A stretch of DNA of 56,630 nt from an uncultured Bacteroidota bacterium (GCA_903929425.1 CAIYUO010000068.1:1-56630), one strand, 5' to 3'. Numbered from the stretch's first letter, positions 1-9,411 are shown. Notes: generated by a model not told the origin, from the letters alone. Numbers and translations are program-made.

Positions 1-269
1 TCTTTCAAACTTTAAAATACAATATACGACTTGAAGTTGGTGTTCAAACTTCAGAAGAAACTCTAACCATAAAAAGTGGTTATGCCGATTTCGCGGGCGT
101 TAAAACACAAAAAGGAAACGGTATTGTGATTGGCATTTATTCAGTTTATAATGCAGAAAAGCAAATATTGCTTCGCGACACGAGTGACATTTTGTTGACT
201 GGGAAAAGGTGTACAGGAGCCGCTTGGCTGCAAAATTTACCTCAAAACGGCGTCAAATTAATCAATTAG
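1..269 (+). CDS. C-terminal end of an unrecognised protein (5' end outside window)
   Basis: An open frame enters from the left edge (codons in phase from base 3) and stops at TAG 267-269, giving about 88 residues. The visible part reads like a beta-rich domain with alternating polar and hydrophobic residues (for example GNGIVIGIYSVYNAEKQILL), and it ends in a short polar tail. There is no membrane segment and no motif that I recognise. It is on the same strand as htpG with 66 bases between them, so it could share a transcript with htpG, but there is no direct sign of that. The function is unknown. Confidence 0.55.
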   Translation, partial: FQTLKYNIRLEVGVQTSEETLTIKSGYADFAGVKTQKGNGIVIGIYSVYNAEKQILLRDTSDILLTGKRCTGAAWLQNLPQNGVKLIN

Positions 270-335
270 TTGTCAGCTTGTCAGTATTTGGGTTTTGGTA
301 TCCTTGTTGCTATATTAGATTCAAATATTATTACT

Positions 336-2213
336 ATGCAAAAAGGTCAAATACGAGTACAGACGGAAAACATTTTTCCAATCATTAAAAAGTTCCTTTA
401 CAGCGATCATGAAATTTTTTTACGTGAATTAGTAAGTAACGCAGTAGATGCTTCCCAAAAACTTAAAACATTACACGGGAAAGGCGAGGCAAAAGGCGAG
501 TTGGGTGAGTTGAGGGTTGATGTTGTTTTAGATGCCAAAGAAAAAACCATTTCCATAATTGATAATGGAATTGGAATGTCTAGTGAGGAAGTGGATAAAT
601 ACATAAATCAAGTTGCCTTCAGCGGTGCCGAGGAATTTGTAAATAAATATAAAGAAGCAAGTATTATAGGTCATTTTGGATTAGGTTTTTATAGTTCCTT
701 TATGGTAAGCGAAAAGGTTGATATTTATTCAAAAAGTCACAAGGATACACCTGGTGTTTTTTGGAGTTGCGATGGAAGTACAGAATATGAATTGTATGAA
801 GTAGATTATAGCAATAGAGGAACTAAAATTGTTTTACATATTAATGAAGAGAGTGCTGAGTTTTTAGATGCCCATAGAGTAAAAGGAATTTTAGAGCGCT
901 TCTGCAAGTTTTTACCAGTTGCGATTTATTTCACCGATGCAAATGCTGAAAAGACCGATGAAAAAGTAGAAAACGCTGAGGGAGCGTCGGAAGCAATTGT
1001 TGAAAAGCCAATCAATAATACGAACCCACTTTGGGTGCGAAAGCCGTCGGAGTTAACGAAGGAGGACTATGAAAATTTCTATAAGGAGTTGTACCCATTT
1101 GGCGAAACCCCTTTATTTTGGATTCATTTAAATGTTGATTATCCATTTAATTTAACGGGTATCTTATATTTCCCTAAAATCAAGCAAAGTTTTGAAATTC
1201 AAAAGGATAAAATCCAATTATATTGTAATCAAGTATTTGTTACAGATGAAGTCAAAGACATTGTACCTGAATTTTTAATGCTATTACATGGAGTCATTGA
1301 TAGTCCTGATATTCCATTAAACGTAAGTCGTAGCTATTTACAAGGAGATCCTAATGTCAAAAAAATTAATGCACATATCACTAAAAAAGTTGCTGATAAA
1401 TTAGAAGAAATTTTCAATAGTGACAGAAAGTCTTTTGAGGATAAGTGGGAAAGTTTAGGATTATTTGTGAAGTATGGCATGATTACAGACGATAAATTCT
1501 TGGACAAAGGGAATAAATTTTTGATTTTAGAAGACGCGGCTGAAAAGGGCAAGTTTTATACACTTGATGAATATAAAACTGCAACTGAATCATTGCAAAA
1601 AAATAAAGAGGGTAAGCATGTATTATTATATACAACAAATCCTGTTCAACAAGATGCCTTTATTCAGACTGCAGTTGGGAAGGGGTACAAAGTGATTAAA
1701 TTAGAAACCATGGTTGATGCTGCATTTATTAATAATGTAGAAATGAAATGGGAAGGTGTTCAATTTGTAAGAGTAGACGCCGATGTGGTTGACAACCTAA
1801 TTGATAAACAAGAAAATGTTGATTCAATTTTAACGATAGAGGAAGTTGAACAGGCAAAACAATTATTTGAATTCCAAGTTCCAAATATCACTTTGACCGT
1901 TGAGGTGAAGGGCTTAAGTGCTGATGTCGCTCCTGTAATTGCTACGCGCCCTGAGTTTATGAGAAGAATGAAGGACATGGCAAGTATGGGTGGAGGAGGA
2001 ATGACTGCCTTTTATGCTCAAATGCCAGACGAAGTGCATTTAACAATAAATGGTAACCATCCAATTTACCAAGCACTTTTAAAACAATCAGATTCAGATA
2101 AGCAACAAAAACAGGCTAGAAATTTAGCCGACTTAGCGTTGCTATCTCAAGGCTTATTAATGGGGTCTGAGTTGACTAATTTTATTAATAGAAGTGTTGA
2201 CTTATTAAAATAG
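336..2213 (+). CDS. htpG: Molecular chaperone HtpG (Hsp90 family)
   Basis: This is the ATP-dependent Hsp90-type cytosolic chaperone, 625 residues and normal for the family. The N-terminal GHKL ATPase shows the expected residues: RELVSNAVDA around 30-39 (Glu31 and Asn35), IIDNGIGM around 74-81 with the adenine-binding Asp76, and the lid glycine motif GHFGLGFYS at 112-120. The middle domain carries PLNVSRSYLQGD. The frame is open upstream to a TTG at 270, but the ATG at 336 gives the usual start just before GQIRVQTENIFP. A TATCCTTG sequence at 299-306 is a possible weak promoter element. A hairpin terminator follows, and the next gene, recJ, converges on it. Identity is clear. Confidence 0.97.
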   Translation: MQKGQIRVQTENIFPIIKKFLYSDHEIFLRELVSNAVDASQKLKTLHGKGEAKGELGELRVDVVLDAKEKTISIIDNGIGMSSEEVDKYINQVAFSGAEEFVNKYKEASIIGHFGLGFYSSFMVSEKVDIYSKSHKDTPGVFWSCDGSTEYELYEVDYSNRGTKIVLHINEESAEFLDAHRVKGILERFCKFLPVAIYFTDANAEKTDEKVENAEGASEAIVEKPINNTNPLWVRKPSELTKEDYENFYKELYPFGETPLFWIHLNVDYPFNLTGILYFPKIKQSFEIQKDKIQLYCNQVFVTDEVKDIVPEFLMLLHGVIDSPDIPLNVSRSYLQGDPNVKKINAHITKKVADKLEEIFNSDRKSFEDKWESLGLFVKYGMITDDKFLDKGNKFLILEDAAEKGKFYTLDEYKTATESLQKNKEGKHVLLYTTNPVQQDAFIQTAVGKGYKVIKLETMVDAAFINNVEMKWEGVQFVRVDADVVDNLIDKQENVDSILTIEEVEQAKQLFEFQVPNITLTVEVKGLSADVAPVIATRPEFMRRMKDMASMGGGGMTAFYAQMPDEVHLTINGNHPIYQALLKQSDSDKQQKQARNLADLALLSQGLLMGSELTNFINRSVDLLK

Positions 2214-2246
2214 TCGATAATTTTTAACACTAAGCATACTAAAAAT

Positions 2247-2277
2247 AAAAAAGCGAACGCTGAATGTTCGCTTTTTT
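2247..2277. terminator. Bidirectional rho-independent terminator between htpG and recJ
   Basis: A perfect stem (AAAAAGCGAAC with GTTCGCTTTTT) closes on a 7-base loop and is flanked by A and T runs on both sides. It can therefore end both rightward htpG and leftward recJ transcripts. Confidence 0.85.
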
Positions 2278-2298
2278 ATTTTCAATTGTATGATACAA

Positions 2299-4005
2299 TT
2301 ATTTTAAATTTTCGGAAGGTTTGATATCCATTACTTGCATTTGAACAGTTTGGCTTCCTTGCCATTCATTTAACTGCAATTGAAAAACAATATCAAACGG
2401 TTTGCCTGATTTTACAATTTTAATATGTTCTGGCATGTTATAACCAATGCCACGCACCGCATTACGCCCTTGAGTCACATTAAAACTAATATGCAGGTCC
2501 TTCACTAGTTTTGAATAGCCAGTGTCAATCACACCCTTTGCAATAAACAATGGACGCATATTGTCGGGGCCAAAGGGTTCCATTTGTGAAATAATTTGAT
2601 AAAACTGCAAACTAATATCATCTAAAGGAAGCTCGGCGTTAATAGTAATTTCTGGCGTTAATTGGGATTCAGTGATGCGTTCAGAAACAGCATTTTCAAA
2701 CGCTATTTTAAATCCTTCCAATGCATTCACATCCATGGTCATTCCAGCTGCAGCGAAATGTCCACCATAGCCCAATAAGTGTGTTCGACATGCATGCAAT
2801 GCTTCGTATAAATTAAAACCATTTACGCTTCTCGCACTTCCTGTAATCACATCCCCGCTTTGTGTTAATACAATGGTAGGTTTGTAATATTTTTCAATTA
2901 AACGACTTGCTACAATTCCAACTACTCCTTTATGCCAATCGGCTTTGAAAACAACTGATGATTTCTTGTTGGTATGATACGGGTCATTTTCTATTTGAGC
3001 TAAGGCTTCTTCTGTGATATAGGTGTCCGCTTCGCGGCGATCTAAATTATCCTGTTGTAAAATTTCACCAAAGGCTAATGCTTTGTCATAATCTTTTTCA
3101 ATAAATAATTGCACTGCTTTTTTTGCATCATCCATTCGCCCCGCTGCATTAATACGAGGCGCCACTGCGAATACCAAATTGGTTATGCGCATAGTGCCAC
3201 TTTGATTCGCTAATTCCATCAATGCTTTTAAGCCAGGTGAAGGGTTTTCATTCACTTTTTGCACCCCAAAAAAAGCAAGGGTTCTATTTTCATCTGTAAT
3301 GGGTACAATATCGGCAGCGATGGCCGTTGCCACTAAGTCCAGATATTGTAAATAAGTATCAGCAGGTAAATCATAGGTTTGTGCCAGGGCTGTGATTAAT
3401 TTAAATACGACACCGCATCCGCAAAGTTCTTTGTATGGATAATAACAATCAATTTGTTTTGCATTTAAAATGGCAACTGCAGGTGGTAAAATATCGTCAG
3501 GTAAATGGTGGTCACAAATAATAAAATCCATCCCCATTTCCTTTGCGTAACTTATTAGTTCTTTGGATTTAATTCCACAATCAACCGAAATAATTAAGTC
3601 AAAGCCATTTTCCTTAGCAAAGTCAATTCCAATTTTTGAAATACCATATCCTTCTTTATATCTATGTGGAATATAATAATCAACCTTGTCAGTTAAATTA
3701 AGCAGGAATTGGTATAGGGTAGCGACTGAAGTAGTCCCATCAACATCGTAATCACCGAATACTAAAATTTTCTGATTTTGTTGGGTGGCAACCTTAATAC
3801 GATCAACCGCCTTTTGCATATCTTTCATTAACCATGGATCATGTAAATGATCTAAACTTGGTCTGAAAAACAATTTAGCTTCCTCAAAGCTGCTAATGCC
3901 TCTTTGCACCAGCAATTCACAAAGTATTGGATGTATTTTTAATCCAGTTTGTAGGGACTGCACTTTTGTACTATCGGCTGATATCAGGTTCCATCTTTTT
4001 TCCAT
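2299..4005 (-). CDS. recJ: Single-stranded-DNA-specific exonuclease RecJ
   Basis: This is a 5'-to-3' single-strand DNA exonuclease used in recombination and mismatch repair. At 568 residues it matches the family length. The DHH phosphoesterase core is clear: GDYDVDGTTS at 84-93 (metal-binding aspartates), VDCG near 141 and DHHLPD at 165-170. The DHHA1 region with the GGHFAAAG motif follows near residue 410, and the rest is the C-terminal OB-like domain. The start ATG shares one base with the stop codon of the upstream polyprenyl synthase gene (TAATG), so translation is probably coupled. It is the last gene of a leftward three-gene unit that ends at the shared terminator. Confidence 0.97.
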   Translation of the reverse strand: MEKRWNLISADSTKVQSLQTGLKIHPILCELLVQRGISSFEEAKLFFRPSLDHLHDPWLMKDMQKAVDRIKVATQQNQKILVFGDYDVDGTTSVATLYQFLLNLTDKVDYYIPHRYKEGYGISKIGIDFAKENGFDLIISVDCGIKSKELISYAKEMGMDFIICDHHLPDDILPPAVAILNAKQIDCYYPYKELCGCGVVFKLITALAQTYDLPADTYLQYLDLVATAIAADIVPITDENRTLAFFGVQKVNENPSPGLKALMELANQSGTMRITNLVFAVAPRINAAGRMDDAKKAVQLFIEKDYDKALAFGEILQQDNLDRREADTYITEEALAQIENDPYHTNKKSSVVFKADWHKGVVGIVASRLIEKYYKPTIVLTQSGDVITGSARSVNGFNLYEALHACRTHLLGYGGHFAAAGMTMDVNALEGFKIAFENAVSERITESQLTPEITINAELPLDDISLQFYQIISQMEPFGPDNMRPLFIAKGVIDTGYSKLVKDLHISFNVTQGRNAVRGIGYNMPEHIKIVKSGKPFDIVFQLQLNEWQGSQTVQMQVMDIKPSENLK

Positions 4006-4967
4006 TAGTAAGGTCGGTCTGTTGTGTAAAGAACAAGTTCTTCTAAAGCCGATCTTGATGGACTTTCGGGGAAGGAGTGTAATATTTCAATTGCTTTGTC
4101 TCGGTATTCATTCATTTTTTCAGTAGCATAATTTATCCCACCATATTTTACAACGTTATCAATTACAAATTTGACTTTGTCTTTATCGTTGTTATTATTT
4201 TTTACAATATAGATGATTTCATTTTTTAATTTTGAATCTACTTTCTGCAATATGTGAATCAATGGCAAGGTCAGCTTTTTTTCTTTGATATCATTCCCAG
4301 TTGGTTTACCAACGGCTATATTGCCATAATCAAATAAATCATCTTTGATTTGAAATGCCATTCCGACCATCTCTCCAAACAACTTCATTTTATTGATAAT
4401 AGCTTCGTCGGTTGTTACTGATGAAGCTCCGGCGGCACAACTAGATGACAATAAGCTTGCGGTTTTCCCATTGATGATTTCATAGTAAATGGATTCATCA
4501 AAATTCAAGTTCCTGGTTTTTTCTATTTGCAACAATTCGCCTTCACTCATTTTTTTTACTGCCGTGGAAAGAATCGTTAGGATTTCAAAGTCCTTATTTT
4601 CCAATGACAGCAATAATCCTTTTGATAAAAGGTAGTCGCCGACCAATACTGCTATTTTGTTTTTCCATAATGCATTTATGGAAAACATTCCTCTGCGCTC
4701 TAATGCATCGTCAACTACATCATCATGAACAAGTGTAGCGGTATGTAATAACTCAACTAAGCTAGCAGCACGATAAGAAGCGTCATTTATTTCGCCATTT
4801 AGTTTAGCGGATAACAACACAAACATAGGGCGCATTTGCTTGCCTTTTCTTTTTACAATGTATTGCATGATGCGGTCCAATAGAGACACTCTACTTTTAA
4901 CCGCTTCCTTGAAATGGCTTTCAAACAATGCTAATTCTTTCCCAATAACTTCTTTTGCAAGTTTCAT
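4005..4967 (-). CDS. Trans-polyprenyl diphosphate synthase
   Basis: This trans-prenyltransferase (320 residues) extends isoprenoid diphosphates with isopentenyl diphosphate. Both aspartate-rich motifs are present: HDDVVDD at 81-87 and KDDLFDYG at 208-215. The GKQMRP substrate-binding segment lies near 42-47. The length and long-chain form fit an octaprenyl/heptaprenyl (IspB-type) synthase that makes the menaquinone side chain, but product length cannot be read from the sequence. It lies 15 bases downstream of the HAD phosphatase gene and overlaps recJ by one base, so the three form one operon. Confidence 0.93.
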   Translation of the reverse strand: MKLAKEVIGKELALFESHFKEAVKSRVSLLDRIMQYIVKRKGKQMRPMFVLLSAKLNGEINDASYRAASLVELLHTATLVHDDVVDDALERRGMFSINALWKNKIAVLVGDYLLSKGLLLSLENKDFEILTILSTAVKKMSEGELLQIEKTRNLNFDESIYYEIINGKTASLLSSSCAAGASSVTTDEAIINKMKLFGEMVGMAFQIKDDLFDYGNIAVGKPTGNDIKEKKLTLPLIHILQKVDSKLKNEIIYIVKNNNNDKDKVKFVIDNVVKYGGINYATEKMNEYRDKAIEILHSFPESPSRSALEELVLYTTDRPY

Positions 4968-4982
4968 TTGAACTTATTTATT

Positions 4983-5645
4983 TTAGTTATTGAGCATGTT
5001 AAAATGTAAGGCTCCAAAATTTTGCAAAGACGAAAGCTTTAAGTCAGCCGCTCCCCAATGTTCCAACTTTGAATGTTCTGCAGAAGGCACTACAACGCAA
5101 GTCATTCGTGCGGCCTTAGCTGCAATAAGTCCATAAAAGGAGTCTTCGAAACAAATGCATGACAATGGATTGGTATGCATAGCAGCTGCACAATCTAAAT
5201 ATACTTGAGGGTGTGGCTTTGCATAGATTAAGTGTTGTGCTGAACAACTAGCATGTATGTATCTTCTAATACCTAGCTTATCTTTCACCCATTCTATAAG
5301 TTCGATAGGGGATGAAGTTGCCAAACCAATTTTAAATTCTTTTTTCAGAAAAAATTCAAAAATATGTTCAACACCTGGCATCAAGGTGGCTTCTGAATCA
5401 ATAAGGGATAATGCTAGTTGAATAATTTTTTTTTCTGCAATTTCGTTTTGACTTGCAGGAACATTAAATTGATGCAACCAATAAGCAACAAATTCCTTAG
5501 ATCTAAGTCCAGTGGTAAATGCAAATTGTTGTTCCGTTAAAGTGATGCCATATTGTCTAAAAATTTCAGTGGCCGCTTTGTTCCACAATGGCTCACTGTT
5601 AATTAATAAACCATCAATATCAAATATTACGGCTGACTTTTTCAT
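4983..5645 (-). CDS. HAD-superfamily sugar-phosphate phosphatase (HxpB/YniC-like)
   Basis: This is a haloacid-dehalogenase-type phosphatase of 220 residues. Motif I is FDIDGLL (nucleophile Asp9, acid/base Asp11), followed by the helical cap. Motif II is LATSSP near 113-118, motif III the Lys of AKPHP near 147, and motif IV CFEDSFYG near 165. The INSEPLW cap segment is typical of hexitol/2-deoxyglucose-6-phosphate phosphatases and beta-phosphoglucomutase relatives. The substrate is inferred only. A TATCTTTA box sits exactly 4 bases before the ATG, so the transcript is probably leaderless. It is the first gene of the operon with the polyprenyl synthase and recJ. Confidence 0.88.
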   Translation of the reverse strand: MKKSAVIFDIDGLLINSEPLWNKAATEIFRQYGITLTEQQFAFTTGLRSKEFVAYWLHQFNVPASQNEIAEKKIIQLALSLIDSEATLMPGVEHIFEFFLKKEFKIGLATSSPIELIEWVKDKLGIRRYIHASCSAQHLIYAKPHPQVYLDCAAAMHTNPLSCICFEDSFYGLIAAKAARMTCVVVPSAEHSKLEHWGAADLKLSSLQNFGALHFNMLNN

Positions 5646-5649
5646 TGCC

Positions 5650-5657
5650 TAAAGATA
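5650..5657 (-). promoter_or_regulatory. TAnnTTTA -7 box 4 bases before the HAD phosphatase start
   Basis: TATCTTTA on the minus strand is one base off the Bacteroidota -7 consensus TAnnTTTG and lies 4 bases from the ATG at 5645. It is one of a set with the same spacing. Confidence 0.5.
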
Positions 5658-5699
5658 CAATATTTGTAGTATCTTGCACGTCTAACAATTTACATACTA

Positions 5700-6464
5700 A
5701 TGTCAATTATAGAACGATTAAAACAAATTCGAATTTTTCGCTCACTTATATATGGTATTGTTGGACTATTCACTTATCCAGGGCTTGCGCTATTTAACAA
5801 AGTAGAAATTGAAGGGAGTGAGATTTTGGAAAATTTACCTAAAAAGAATGTTTTATTTGTAAGTAATCATCAAACTTATTTTGGTGATGTAATAGCTTTT
5901 GTACACATTTTTTGTGCTGTAAAATGGAATAAGTTTAATAGACTAGGGATACCTTATTATTTACTAAATCCATTTACAAACGTATATTTTGTTGCTGCTG
6001 AGGAAACTATGAATAGTAACTGGCTTTCAAGGTTATTTAAACTTGGTGGTGCGCTTACGGTTAAAAGAACTTGGAGGGTAGAAGGGCAGGATGTAAAAAG
6101 AGATAGAGACGAAGTGGATACACAAAAAATTGATCAAGCATTGTCAAAAAGCTGGGTAATCACATTTCCCCAAGGCACTACTAAACCGTTTGCTCCTGGT
6201 CGAAAAGGAACGGCACATATCATAAAAAATAATAAACCTATAGTTGTTCCTGTAGTTATCAATGGTTTTTGGAGGGCATTTACCAAAAAAGGGCTTACGT
6301 TTAAAAAAGTGGGAACGCCTTTGACCATTCGATTTAAAGCACCTTTGGAAATAAATTACGATGGCACTGTTGAAGATATTTTAGATCAGGTAATGGATGC
6401 TATTGAGCAAAGTAAGGCTTATATGCTAAAAGGAAAGCATCATGAATTAAAGCAATCGACTTAA
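5700..6464 (+). CDS. Lysophospholipid acyltransferase, PlsC family
   Basis: This is a membrane-associated 1-acyl-glycerol-3-phosphate acyltransferase-like protein of 254 residues. An N-terminal hydrophobic stretch (about 13-32) precedes the acyltransferase core. The first catalytic motif reads SNHQTYFGD (55-63), placing Asp six positions after His57 (HX5D) instead of the usual HX4D. The third motif reads FPQGT (156-160), with Gln where FPEGT is standard. A later VPVVINGF segment matches motif IV. The fold assignment is confident, but the exact acyl acceptor is not. It is divergent from the HAD phosphatase gene, with a 54-base spacer. Confidence 0.85.
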   Translation: MSIIERLKQIRIFRSLIYGIVGLFTYPGLALFNKVEIEGSEILENLPKKNVLFVSNHQTYFGDVIAFVHIFCAVKWNKFNRLGIPYYLLNPFTNVYFVAAEETMNSNWLSRLFKLGGALTVKRTWRVEGQDVKRDRDEVDTQKIDQALSKSWVITFPQGTTKPFAPGRKGTAHIIKNNKPIVVPVVINGFWRAFTKKGLTFKKVGTPLTIRFKAPLEINYDGTVEDILDQVMDAIEQSKAYMLKGKHHELKQST

Positions 6465-6483
6465 TTCATGGTTAATTTTTTGT

Positions 6484-6999
6484 TTAGTCTTGTGTAAAAA
6501 AAGCTTTTAATTCCGGCGCATCATCTGGTTTCATTTTGCCAGAAAGAATTAACCTCATTTGTCTTCTTCTTAATGCACCTTCATAATACTTAATCTCTTC
6601 GTCGGATTCGGGTATAACAGCAGGCACTTGTTTTGGTCTCTTGTTTTCATCTAAGGCAACAAAAGTAAAAAATGCCTCATTACTCATTACCCTTGTTTGC
6701 GTGATCATATTTTGATTCCAAACTTTTAAATGTATTTCCATGGAGGTATTAAAAGCACGTGTAACAATTGCTTCTATACAAATTACGTTACCCAATTTGA
6801 TGGGTGTTTTAAAACTTAAATTGTCAACCGACGCAGTCATTGCTGCGGAATTACAATGTTTGGATGCCGATAAATAGGCAGCAATATCCATCCAGTACAT
6901 AAGTTTACCTCCCATTAAATCCCCAAATGTATTGGTGTCATTTGGCAAAACCAATTCATTCATGGTAATATAAGAGTCAATTGCTTTTCTTGGTTCCAT
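6484..6999 (-). CDS. Acyl-CoA thioesterase, hotdog fold (YciA/BACH-like)
   Basis: The predicted reaction is hydrolysis of acyl-CoA to free acid and CoA in the cytoplasm. The protein has 171 residues. The hotdog signature NTFGDLMGGKLMYWMD (about 23-38) carries the catalytic Asp and the long helix, and a SVDNLSFKTPIKLGN segment matches the acyl-CoA thioesterase family. The C-terminal tail is charged. A TATCTTTG box lies 17 bases upstream. The stop is 20 bases from the convergent acyltransferase gene, with no strong hairpin between them. Chain-length preference is not visible. Confidence 0.9.
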   Translation of the reverse strand: MEPRKAIDSYITMNELVLPNDTNTFGDLMGGKLMYWMDIAAYLSASKHCNSAAMTASVDNLSFKTPIKLGNVICIEAIVTRAFNTSMEIHLKVWNQNMITQTRVMSNEAFFTFVALDENKRPKQVPAVIPESDEEIKYYEGALRRRQMRLILSGKMKPDDAPELKAFFTQD

Positions 7000-7016
7000 A
7001 ATTTGTAATTATAAAA

Positions 7017-7024
7017 CAAAGATA
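7017..7024 (-). promoter_or_regulatory. TAnnTTTG -7 box for the acyl-CoA thioesterase gene
   Basis: TATCTTTG on the minus strand matches the Bacteroidota -7 consensus exactly. It lies between the epimerase stop and the thioesterase ATG, so the thioesterase can be transcribed separately. Confidence 0.5.
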
Positions 7025-7031
7025 CAAATAC

Positions 7032-8129
7032 TTATACTATGCAGTGTTCGAGTTTGGAAAGATAAGTTTGGTCAACTTCAGCGCCGATTCCTGGCTGATC
7101 CCCTATGCTTAAATGCATGCCATTAAATTGAACACCACCAATAATAGGATCCTCTAAATGACCTAGCAAACATGTGTCCATGTCATAATATTTGATGTTG
7201 CATTTTGCCATGGCAAAATGCATTTTAGCACTTAATGCCAACCTGCTTTCAAGCATGCCACCCATCATGCATGCAATATTATTTTCTTTAGCAATGTCAT
7301 GTATTTTGATTGCCTCATGGATGCCTCCGCTTTTTGAAAATTTGATATTAATTAAATGACATGCCTTATTGGCAATAAGTTTTCTAGCATCATGGTGTGT
7401 AAATACCGATTCGTCGGCCATAATTGGAATGGGAGATGCTGCACAAAGCGCTGGTAAATAATCATCATAATATTTATGCATTGGTTGCTCGCAAAATTCA
7501 ATGTCAAATGAGGCCAAATTTTGTAAAACAGTTAAGGCGTCTTCTTTTGACCAACCTTGATTGGCATCTATTCTAATATTTATTTGATCACCTATGGCGG
7601 CTCTAATTTGTTTGATTCTATCAACATCCATTTTCGGGTCCTTTCCCAGTTTTACTTTAATAACATTCACACCCTTTTCTTTAAATTCAATGGCTTGCTT
7701 TGCCATATTTTCGGGGGTGTCAATGCCAATGGTTAAGTCGGATTCTATGGCTTTTTGTTGACCTCCTAAAAACGCATACAAAGGCTGGTTGGCAGCCTTA
7801 GCGGCAATGTCGTATAAGGCAATATCAAAAGCACTTTTTATAGTATAGTTGCCTGCTATAATGTTGTCTAATTCCTTTAATCTATCAGCAATTGCCAATG
7901 GATTTTTACTTATCCAATAGGCAGCAAAGTCTTTCGCATGTTGGTAACAGCTTGTTTGTGTTTCACCAACAATCATTGGGAAGGCTGAGCATTCTCCATA
8001 ACCTATAATCCCTTCGCTAGTATGAATTTTGATTAAGATATTTTGAGCATATTCCATGGTTCCAGTTGCAATGGTGAAAGGAATCATGGGAATTTTAAAT
8101 TTGTAAATCTCTGTCTTTATAATTTTCAT
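7032..8129 (-). CDS. Dipeptide epimerase (L-Ala-D/L-Glu type), enolase superfamily
   Basis: The predicted activity is epimerisation at the alpha carbon of dipeptides such as L-Ala-D-Glu from murein recycling. The enolase-superfamily barrel residues are visible: the KxK pair (IKVKLGK, Lys158/Lys160), metal ligands Asp188 (RIDANQG), Glu214 (EQP) and Asp239 (MADES), and the second-half lysine in NIKFSKSGG (Lys263/Lys266). The frame is open to a TTG three codons upstream, but the ATG at 8129 is preferred. Length is 365 residues. Substrate is inferred from family resemblance, and other muconate-cycloisomerase-like roles are possible. Confidence 0.87.
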   Translation of the reverse strand: MKIIKTEIYKFKIPMIPFTIATGTMEYAQNILIKIHTSEGIIGYGECSAFPMIVGETQTSCYQHAKDFAAYWISKNPLAIADRLKELDNIIAGNYTIKSAFDIALYDIAAKAANQPLYAFLGGQQKAIESDLTIGIDTPENMAKQAIEFKEKGVNVIKVKLGKDPKMDVDRIKQIRAAIGDQINIRIDANQGWSKEDALTVLQNLASFDIEFCEQPMHKYYDDYLPALCAASPIPIMADESVFTHHDARKLIANKACHLINIKFSKSGGIHEAIKIHDIAKENNIACMMGGMLESRLALSAKMHFAMAKCNIKYYDMDTCLLGHLEDPIIGGVQFNGMHLSIGDQPGIGAEVDQTYLSKLEHCIV

Positions 8130-8223
8130 ACGAATCAATTATTTAGGTAACGTAATTTAAAGGTAATAATTCTTTGCTATTCCCTTTTTGAAACCGATAT
8201 TTGCCATACGAACCAATGTTAGT

Positions 8224-9411
8224 ATGAGCCTATCTTTTGAAAACACCCATAATGCGTTTGCATATAAGAGTACTTCAGATTTGAAGAAAGCAAAATTTTT
8301 GATTAGTATTATTCAAAGTCCAATCATGGTGGCATTGGCAACTAAATTAACGCCGGTATTTATAAAATTAGGGTTACCTATAAATGGCTTATTACGAAGC
8401 ACCGTTTTTAAACAGTTTGTTGGAGGTGAAACATTGGAAGAGTCAGCAAGGACAAGTAAATTATTAGGATCCTATGGGGTGCAAGTTATTTTAGATTATG
8501 GTGTTGAGGCCAAAGAAGGGGAAGCAAATTTTGATATTGTTACTGAACATATAATTGAAGAAATTGATTTTGCTGCAACGCAAAATAATATTCCTTTTGT
8601 GAGTGTTAAATTAACGGGTATTGCAAGCCATAAATTATTAGAAAATTTAAATGAGGCGCCCCGATTAAGAAGTGGTGTTCATGATAGCGAGTCCGAGGAT
8701 GCAGCATGGCAAAGGGTTAGAGAGCGTATGGTTGCAATTTGTGATGTTGCGCAAGAAAAAGGAATTGGCATTTTGTTGGATGCTGAAGAAACTTGGATAC
8801 AAGATCCAATTGATAGGTTAGCGATTGAATTAATGTCCATTTATAATAAGGAAAAGGTAATTGTTTACAACACTTATCAATTGTATAGGAATGATCGTTT
8901 ACATTTTTTGCAACTTTCTCATAGAATTTCAAAAGAGAAAAACTTTTTGTTGGGTGCGAAACTAGTAAGGGGCGCCTATATGGAAAAGGAAAGAGCACGT
9001 GCTCAAAAAAATGGCTATCCATCTCCAATACATATAGACAAGGAATCGACCGACAAGGATTTCAACGCAGCTGCTTTATATTGCTTGGAAAATAAAGAAA
9101 CCATTTCCTTATTATTGGCAACGCACAATGAAAAAAGTAATTTGCAAATTGCAAATAATATGCAGCAATTGGGTATTCCCAATAATAGCCATCAAATTCA
9201 TTTTTCTCAACTTTATGGAATGGGAGATCATATCACTTTTAATATGGCCATAATGGGATATAATGTAAGTAAGTATCTTCCCTATGGTCCAATTAACGAG
9301 GTTATTCCTTATTTAATGCGTCGTGCCGAGGAAAATAGCAGTGTCAATGGCCAAACCAACAATGAGCTATTGTTGTTGAAAAAGGAACTAAAACGTCGTA
9401 AGGCTAAATAG
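8224..9411 (+). CDS. Proline dehydrogenase
   Basis: This is an FAD-dependent proline oxidase giving pyrroline-5-carboxylate, 395 residues from the preferred ATG. The monofunctional bacterial PRODH barrel is recognisable: ILLDAEETWIQ in the middle, KLVRGAYMEKERARA near residue 255, and the C-terminal YLPYGPINEVIPYLMRRAEEN motif that contacts substrate and flavin. The frame runs back to a TTG at 8188, but the ATG at 8224 gives the usual opening MSLSFENTHNAFAYKS. The partner pyrroline-5-carboxylate dehydrogenase is not in this window. It is divergent from the dipeptide epimerase gene. No clear terminator follows. Confidence 0.93.
   Translation: MSLSFENTHNAFAYKSTSDLKKAKFLISIIQSPIMVALATKLTPVFIKLGLPINGLLRSTVFKQFVGGETLEESARTSKLLGSYGVQVILDYGVEAKEGEANFDIVTEHIIEEIDFAATQNNIPFVSVKLTGIASHKLLENLNEAPRLRSGVHDSESEDAAWQRVRERMVAICDVAQEKGIGILLDAEETWIQDPIDRLAIELMSIYNKEKVIVYNTYQLYRNDRLHFLQLSHRISKEKNFLLGAKLVRGAYMEKERARAQKNGYPSPIHIDKESTDKDFNAAALYCLENKETISLLLATHNEKSNLQIANNMQQLGIPNNSHQIHFSQLYGMGDHITFNMAIMGYNVSKYLPYGPINEVIPYLMRRAEENSSVNGQTNNELLLLKKELKRRKAK

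Noticed and set aside
270-335. Extended N terminus of htpG from TTG 270
   Set aside because: The extra 22 residues are not part of the HtpG family and start directly after the preceding stop codon. The ATG at 336 fits.
8717-9028. Open frame of 103 codons antisense to proline dehydrogenase
   Set aside because: It lies wholly inside a well-conserved gene, has low-complexity content and no promoter box or family motif.
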